Source: Thermoguttaceae bacterium
Lineage (GTDB): Bacteria > Planctomycetota > Planctomycetia > Pirellulales > Thermoguttaceae
Direction: 5' to 3'
Assembly (NCBI GenBank): GCA_017436025.1
Contig: JAFSDX010000211.1
Location: 1 to 35,465, forward strand
DNA: 35,465 bases
Shown: positions 31,405 to 35,465 of the stretch, piece by piece
How the letters are laid out: every line of letters starts with the position of its first letter
Numbering within the stretch: the stretch's first letter is position 1
Position numbers and translations under genes: made by a program
The notes under the pieces: generated by a model
What the model was told of the DNA's origin: nothing
What the model saw: only the letters and a program-made list of their open reading frames with translations
Database searches by the model: none

Positions 31405-31423
31405 AACGTTAAATTTTAACGTT
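31405..31423. repeat. 19-base perfect palindrome
   Basis: AACGTTAAA, T, TTTAACGTT reads as an inverted repeat around a single T. It lies just before the terminator hairpin after the lipoprotein gene. Confidence 0.6.
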
Positions 31424-31425
31424 GA

Positions 31426-31465
31426 AAACGCCCGAAACCGTTCGCAAGAGCGGCGTCGGGCGTTT
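31426..31465. terminator. Terminator between the convergent lipoprotein and VWA genes
   Basis: AAACGCCCGA (31426-31435) pairs with TCGGGCGTTT (31456-31465), followed on the plus strand by GCGTTTCTTG and on the minus strand by TCAACGTTAAAATTT. It can serve both genes. Confidence 0.65.
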
Positions 31466-31573
31466 GCGTTTCTTGATCGGTTGAAAGGCGCGCGCCGCCG
31501 CGTTTGCATTCCTTGCGGCGTCGGCAAGGATTGAGCGACTCGCTTCGCGCTCCTTGAAATTTGCGAGCCGGCG

Positions 31574-33949
31574 TTACGCGGCGCCCCAACGTTTGCGCAG
31601 GGCCCAGTCGGCGATTAGGAGTCCGGCGAAGAGCGCGAAAATCGCCCAGGTATCGTAAAGCGACCGCTTGACTTCGCGGAAGTCGGCGACCGTCGCGCGC
31701 TTTTGCGCCAACTCGTCGAGAAACGACGCTAACTCGTCGACCTGCAACGTTTTCCCGTCGGTCGTCGACGCGAGGTTTTCGAGCGTCGACGGCGACGCGG
31801 CCGGTTCGTCGAGTTCCAAATTTTGCGCGAACGTCAAAAAACGAGCTTGCGCGCTTTGGAGCGGCGTTCCGGTCGACGAAAGAACCGACGCTTCGACGCG
31901 GTAATCGCCGACGTCGACCGTTCCGGCGCCGCGATAAGTTCCGGCCCAAACGCCGTTTGCGTCGGCGAGTTCGACGTCGGTTCGCGAACCGTCCGGCCCG
32001 ACGACGGTCGCTTTCGCTTTCAATTTCGACAAATCTTCGCCTTCTTTCGGGCGGTAAACGACGCGGAAATCGACGTTTTCCCCCGGCGCGAACCGGTTGC
32101 GTTCGAGTTCGACCGCAAGTTCGCCTTCGAGTAACTCGTCCATTTTCGCCGTCCATAAAAGCAACTGACGCCAAAACTTGCGATGTTCGTCTTCAAAACC
32201 GCGCATCCGCCAACGCCAAGTCGAGTCGGTTGCCAGCGTCGCGACGCGCCCGTCGCCGAAACGGTTCAAAACGAGAAGCGGCAAGTCTTTAGATGCGCCG
32301 CCTTGGGAGAGCGAACCGCTTGCGACAAGGGCGGTCGTCGCGCCCGGCTTGGGGGAACCGACGCGGTAAACGCTCGACAGCGGCGGGAGCTTCGCCCAAC
32401 TTTCGGCGTTCTTTTTCGGGTCGAGGTTCAACTGCGCGACGAAGTCCGGTCTCCCCGAGCGAGCGACGGGCGCGACGCGGAACTCCCCGTCGAATCGGAG
32501 TTTCTGCGATTCCGGCGACGCGGCGTCAAAGTCGGCGAGGTCGGAGTCGAGCGGCAAACGGTCGGCGCTTCGCGTCGCGACCGGGAAAACGTCGGCCAGC
32601 GGCGTTTCGGCGTATCCGCCCGCGCCGAGCGAACGTTCGCCCGCGAGAACGACGAGTCCGGTTCCGTTCTCGACGAGTTCGGCGAGCGCTTTCAATTCGT
32701 TCGGCTGAAACGCCGCCGCGTCGACGTCGCCCAAGACGTAAGCGGCGTATTTTCCGGGTTTAAAAAACGTTTCGAGCAGCGATTTTCGCGAACGCGTCAA
32801 GGCGGCGACCCGCTCCGCTTCGGTCGCGTCGGGAAGGCGAGCGACCAACGCGGCGGTCGACGGGCGCCAATATCGGACGCGGACGTCGGACGCTTCGTCG
32901 AGCGCGGCGCGGACGAAGTTTTGCTCGTAACGCCTTGTCCCTTCGATGTATAGAACGTCGAGGCCGCCGTCGATCGCGGCGACGAACGCGCCGAGTTCGT
33001 TGTTCGAGTCGGCGAGTTCTCCGTCTTGCGGCGTCGCGGCGACGCGCAGCTTCCATTGGCCGGCGGTTTTCGGGGCGCAAACGAAGCGATACGAGAGCGT
33101 CGCGTCGTTCGAGGTCGGCGCAAGTTCCGTCGAGTCGACGACTTCCATCTTGCCCGGCGACGTTTCGAGCGACAGCGCGAGCGGGATTTTTTGCCCGGCG
33201 AGCCCGAGAACGCGAACCTGCCCGGAGACGGTCAGCTCGTTCCCGAGAAAAACGCGGTCGTTCGAGCGCAGGTCGAGAACGGCGACGTCGCGCGTCGTCG
33301 GGGAGCCCTCAGCGGAGCCGAGCGGAACGGCGAAGATCGGGCGTTCCGCGTCCCGCCAACGGAGCGCGACGTCTTGCGGCGACGGCGATTCGGCGTCTTT
33401 CGTTCGTTGCGTTCCGTCCGAAATAACGGCGACGCCGAGCGTTCGACTTCCGGCGGTCGTTCGGAGCGTTTCGGCGAGCGCGTCCCCGAGCGGCGTTTCG
33501 GAACCGGTCGGCGCGTCGGGAAAACGGACGGCGCCGTCGACGAGTTCGAGTTCTTCGGTCGCGTCGCCAAAGCCGAAAACGCGAACGTCGAACCGCTCCG
33601 AAAGGTCGCGGAGTCGGTCTTGAACGGCGGCGAACCCGGTTTTCATCGTCTCGAACCGGCTCGCTCCGTCGGTTTCGTCGCGAATCGACATACTCTCCGA
33701 AAGGTCGCAAAGGAAAACGAACGACGCCGGAAGTTCTTCTTTCTCGACCCTTACGACGGACGGTCGCGCGAAAAGAACGGCGAAAATCGCGACGAGCGTC
33801 AAGCGGAGCGTCAACGTAACGCGGCGGCGAAAGCGCGAAAGCGTCGCGTCGTTCGGACGGAAAACGACGAGTCCGGCGACCAGCGCGGCAAGTAAAACGG
33901 CGACGAGCGTCCAGCTGTCGCCGAGCGGTTGAAAGGAAAAGCGCGGCAT
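31574..33949 (-). CDS. Membrane-anchored von Willebrand factor A protein
   Basis: 791 residues. Two N-terminal transmembrane helices (about 13-30 and 44-62), a VWA domain from about residue 76, and a C-terminal transmembrane helix (TWAIFALFAGLLIADWALRK). The metal-ion-dependent adhesion site starts with D-x-S-x-S (Asp82, Ser84, Ser86) and continues with GSETPLGDALAETL and VISDGTQR. Residues about 330-600 (DVLYIEGTRRYEQNFVRAAL, GLVVLAGERSLGAGGY, RVATLATDSTWRW) resemble the glutamine-amidotransferase-like domain of large planctomycete and Bacteroidetes membrane proteins of this sort. Beta-rich segments follow. The domain should face the periplasm. Related proteins work with MoxR ATPases, and one is encoded at 18045-18989. 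A promoter on the minus strand is visible at 34018-34046. Confidence 0.88.
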   Translation of the reverse strand: MPRFSFQPLGDSWTLVAVLLAALVAGLVVFRPNDATLSRFRRRVTLTLRLTLVAIFAVLFARPSVVRVEKEELPASFVFLCDLSESMSIRDETDGASRFETMKTGFAAVQDRLRDLSERFDVRVFGFGDATEELELVDGAVRFPDAPTGSETPLGDALAETLRTTAGSRTLGVAVISDGTQRTKDAESPSPQDVALRWRDAERPIFAVPLGSAEGSPTTRDVAVLDLRSNDRVFLGNELTVSGQVRVLGLAGQKIPLALSLETSPGKMEVVDSTELAPTSNDATLSYRFVCAPKTAGQWKLRVAATPQDGELADSNNELGAFVAAIDGGLDVLYIEGTRRYEQNFVRAALDEASDVRVRYWRPSTAALVARLPDATEAERVAALTRSRKSLLETFFKPGKYAAYVLGDVDAAAFQPNELKALAELVENGTGLVVLAGERSLGAGGYAETPLADVFPVATRSADRLPLDSDLADFDAASPESQKLRFDGEFRVAPVARSGRPDFVAQLNLDPKKNAESWAKLPPLSSVYRVGSPKPGATTALVASGSLSQGGASKDLPLLVLNRFGDGRVATLATDSTWRWRMRGFEDEHRKFWRQLLLWTAKMDELLEGELAVELERNRFAPGENVDFRVVYRPKEGEDLSKLKAKATVVGPDGSRTDVELADANGVWAGTYRGAGTVDVGDYRVEASVLSSTGTPLQSAQARFLTFAQNLELDEPAASPSTLENLASTTDGKTLQVDELASFLDELAQKRATVADFREVKRSLYDTWAIFALFAGLLIADWALRKRWGAA

Positions 33950-34017
33950 AAAAACGACAAACGAAAAACGCGAAATGAAAACGGTTCGGTCGGCGCGCGA
34001 CGCTCCGACGGCGCCCG

Positions 34018-34046
34018 ATTATACGAAATTTTCCGCCCTTTGTATA
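34018..34046 (-). promoter_or_regulatory. Promoter of the VWA protein gene
   Basis: On the minus strand: TATACA (34046-34041), a 17-base spacer, and TATAAT (34023-34018). The leader would be about 60 bases. Confidence 0.5.
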
Positions 34047-34132
34047 CGGCGATTTTTCGCGACGCCCGCTTTTTCCGGCGAGTCGGCGTTTTTTACGCGG
34101 TTTCGCTATTTTAACGGGGACTCGTTCGGCGC

Positions 34133-34250
34133 TTGGGGAATTGGGGGAGTTGGGGGAGTTGGGGGAGTTGGGCGTTTATCGGCGTCGGTTGGGAAGATTG
34201 GGGAAGTCGCGCTTGTTCGCGACGTTGGGAAGGTTGGAAAAGTTGGGCCG
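34133..34250 (+). repeat. G-rich 9-base tandem repeat, G-quadruplex-like
   Basis: TTGGGGAA, then three copies of TTGGGGGAG (34141-34167), then degenerate units (TTGGGCG, TTGGGAAGA, TTGGGGAAG, TTGGGAAGG, TTGGAAAAG, TTGGGCCG) scattered up to 34250. The four G-runs of four or five separated by AATT/AGTT fit the pattern of a stable G-quadruplex on the plus strand. Confidence 0.8.
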
Positions 34251-34306
34251 TTGGCGGCGATTACGGCGAATGGCGACGGAAAGCGGCGGACGGTCGCCAA
34301 GAAACG

Positions 34307-34345
34307 ACGCGACCGCGTCTCCTCGTTGGGAAAACGCGGTCGCGT
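34307..34345 (-). terminator. Hairpin after the asd gene
   Basis: A perfect 12-bp stem (34307-34318 with 34334-34345). On the minus strand it is followed by CGTTTCTTGG, a weak T tract. It lies 60 bases downstream of the asd stop. Confidence 0.55.
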
Positions 34346-34403
34346 TCGGCGGCGGTCGAATCGGCGTTAAGTCGCGAAACCGCCGATTGTTAGCGTCGAC
34401 CGA

Positions 34404-35417
34404 TTAGAGGTTCTTTTGAATCCATTCGGCGATTTGAACGGCGTTCGTCGCGGCGCCCTTGCGGAGGTTGTCGCTGACGCACCAGAACGCGAGCGAGTTC
34501 GCGGTCGTCATATCTTCGCGAATGCGACCGACGTAAACGTCGTCCGTGTCGTGGCAATGATACGGCGTCGGATACTCTTTCTTCGAGAGGTCGTCCATCA
34601 AGACGACGCCCGGCGCGGCGGCGAAGAGTTCGCGGGCCTTTTCGACCGAAATTTTGCGCTCCGTCTCGACGACGACGCTTTCCGAGTGGCAGTTCGCGAC
34701 CGGAACGCGGACGGCCGTCGGACAGACTTGAATCGCGGAGTCGCCCAAAATTTTGCGCGTTTCGTGCAGAAGTTTCAGCTCTTCCGACGTGTAGCCGCGT
34801 TCCTTGGCGCCGCCGATTTGCGGAATGCAGTTGAACCCGATCGGATACGGGAAGGCTTCCGTTTCACATTCGCGGTACGTTTCGCCTTCGAGCCAAGCCT
34901 TCGACGTCGAAACGAGGTCGCGATTCCCCGGGAGTCCGGCGCCGCTCGTCGCTTGGTAGGTGCTGACGATAACGCGGCGGACGCGAGCGTAATCGTGCAG
35001 CGGTTTCAACGCGACGACCAGTTGCGTCGTCGAGCAGTTCGGGCTCGAAACGAGGCCCTTATGTTTGCGAATATCTTCGGCGTTGACTTCCGGAATGATA
35101 AGCGGAACGTCCGGATACATACGCCAGTAACCGCTTTCGTCGACGACGATCTTAGCGCGTTTGCGAGCTTCCGGAATGAAGTCGCGAGCGACGTCGTCCG
35201 GCGTGCTGGCGATGACGAGATCGACGTCGTCGAACGCTTCCGGGCAAAGCAACTCGACCTTGATCGGCGCGCCGTTGAACATAATCTCTTTGCCGACGCT
35301 GCGTTGCGACGCCAAGAACTTCATTTTCTTGTACGGGAACTTGCGTTCTTGAAGCATGCGAACAGCGAGCGTTCCGACGGCTCCGGTGGCTCCGACGACG
35401 GCGACGGAATCGAACAT
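34404..35417 (-). CDS. asd: Aspartate-semialdehyde dehydrogenase
   Basis: 337 residues, the normal length. It reduces aspartyl phosphate to aspartate semialdehyde with NADPH in the lysine/diaminopimelate, threonine and methionine route. Visible: the nucleotide-binding VAVVGATGAVGTLAVRML at the N-terminus, the active-site Cys128 in SSPNCSTTQ, QATSGAG, NCIPQIGG, and RVPVANCHSESV with the catalytic His244. The ATG has AAGGAG ten bases upstream. It is a typical bacterial form (like the Gram-positive and Pseudomonas type 2). Nothing upstream is visible because the window ends 48 bases beyond the start; a terminator-like hairpin follows. Confidence 0.96.
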   Translation of the reverse strand: MFDSVAVVGATGAVGTLAVRMLQERKFPYKKMKFLASQRSVGKEIMFNGAPIKVELLCPEAFDDVDLVIASTPDDVARDFIPEARKRAKIVVDESGYWRMYPDVPLIIPEVNAEDIRKHKGLVSSPNCSTTQLVVALKPLHDYARVRRVIVSTYQATSGAGLPGNRDLVSTSKAWLEGETYRECETEAFPYPIGFNCIPQIGGAKERGYTSEELKLLHETRKILGDSAIQVCPTAVRVPVANCHSESVVVETERKISVEKARELFAAAPGVVLMDDLSKKEYPTPYHCHDTDDVYVGRIREDMTTANSLAFWCVSDNLRKGAATNAVQIAEWIQKNL

Positions 35418-35465
35418 AGCGGACTCCTTGCGGTTGGGACGGCGCCGGGTCGAGCGTCGTCAAAA

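Larger units (their letters stand above)
33950..34403. other. Intergenic region with promoter, G-rich repeat and terminator
   Basis: About 450 bases between the VWA gene start and the asd stop. It holds the VWA promoter (34018-34046), a G-rich 9-base repeat (34133-34250) and the asd terminator (34307-34345). Short open frames on either strand are repeat translations and not counted as genes. Confidence 0.55.

Noticed and set aside
34106..34300. 64-codon minus-strand frame with P-P-T repeats
   Set aside because: It is translation of the G-rich repeat, has no ribosome-binding site, and overlaps the repeat fully.
1..35465. tRNA, rRNA, CRISPR and insertion sequences
   Set aside because: Looked for T-loop-like GTTCGANTC contexts, direct-repeat arrays and transposase motifs; none held up. 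The many GTTCGA strings are part of the codon bias.

Overview
The window looks like a chromosomal segment of an anaerobic member of the Planctomycetota, possibly host-associated. The pointers are a DUF1559 prepilin-like protein ending in the usual H-x-G-G-x(n)-DGS tail, a MoxR ATPase, a large membrane VWA protein, a CsrA, a TlpA-like secreted redoxin with a long alpha-helical N-terminal region, and small lipoproteins. Codons ending in CG (GCG, ACG, TCG, CCG) dominate every convincing gene. No rRNA, tRNA, insertion sequence, integrase or CRISPR array was recognised. The family assignments are from memory of motifs; no search was run.

Layout. 1-2.7 kb: three Fe-S/flavin proteins (first one cut by the window edge) forming an electron-transfer module of the AsrA/AsrB or Flx-Hdr kind, closed by a strong terminator. 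2.8-3.4 kb: a HicB-like antitoxin with a broken hicA. 3.5-5.4 kb: a large pseudopilin-like protein. 5.9-8.1 kb: a secreted GH36 alpha-galactosidase behind a clear promoter. 8.2-10.7 kb: a solitary DNA adenine methyltransferase and hypoxanthine phosphoribosyltransferase. 10.8-14.8 kb (minus strand): acyl carrier protein, ketoacyl synthase, hydroxyacyl dehydratase and an AMP-dependent acyl ligase. 15.2-19.0 kb (minus strand): MoxR, a protein with NYN-like, LOTUS-like and DUF2325-like regions, and a TetR regulator. 19.2-21.3 kb: TlpA-like redoxin and a GNAT acetyltransferase. 21.8-24.6 kb: a 55-residue 2[4Fe-4S] ferredoxin, a DUF1232-hydrolase fusion, and a low-complexity lipoprotein. 24.6-25.7 kb: a 1.2-kb stretch with no credible gene. 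25.7-29.2 kb: csrA, a family 4-type uracil-DNA glycosylase, a 32-residue basic protein, a second FabZ/FabA-like dehydratase and trmB. 29.5-31.4 kb: DUF1559 protein plus a lipoprotein. 31.6-33.9 kb: VWA membrane protein. 34.0-34.4 kb: a G-rich 9-bp repeat. 34.4-35.4 kb: aspartate-semialdehyde dehydrogenase.

The points most worth a second look are: a run of ten G in the first codons of the DUF1559 gene (possible phase-variable switch), a decayed copy of that gene's 3' tail just downstream, the MoxR / NYN-LOTUS-DUF2325 / TetR cassette, the doubly inactivated hicA, the 32-residue basic protein with very strong expression signals, the GGA-rich csrA leader, and the G-quadruplex-like minisatellite. 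Several sigma-70-like promoters (TTGACR-N16/17-TATAAT type) and factor-independent terminators can be placed by eye. Long open frames on the antisense of most genes are a by-product of the codon bias and were not annotated.
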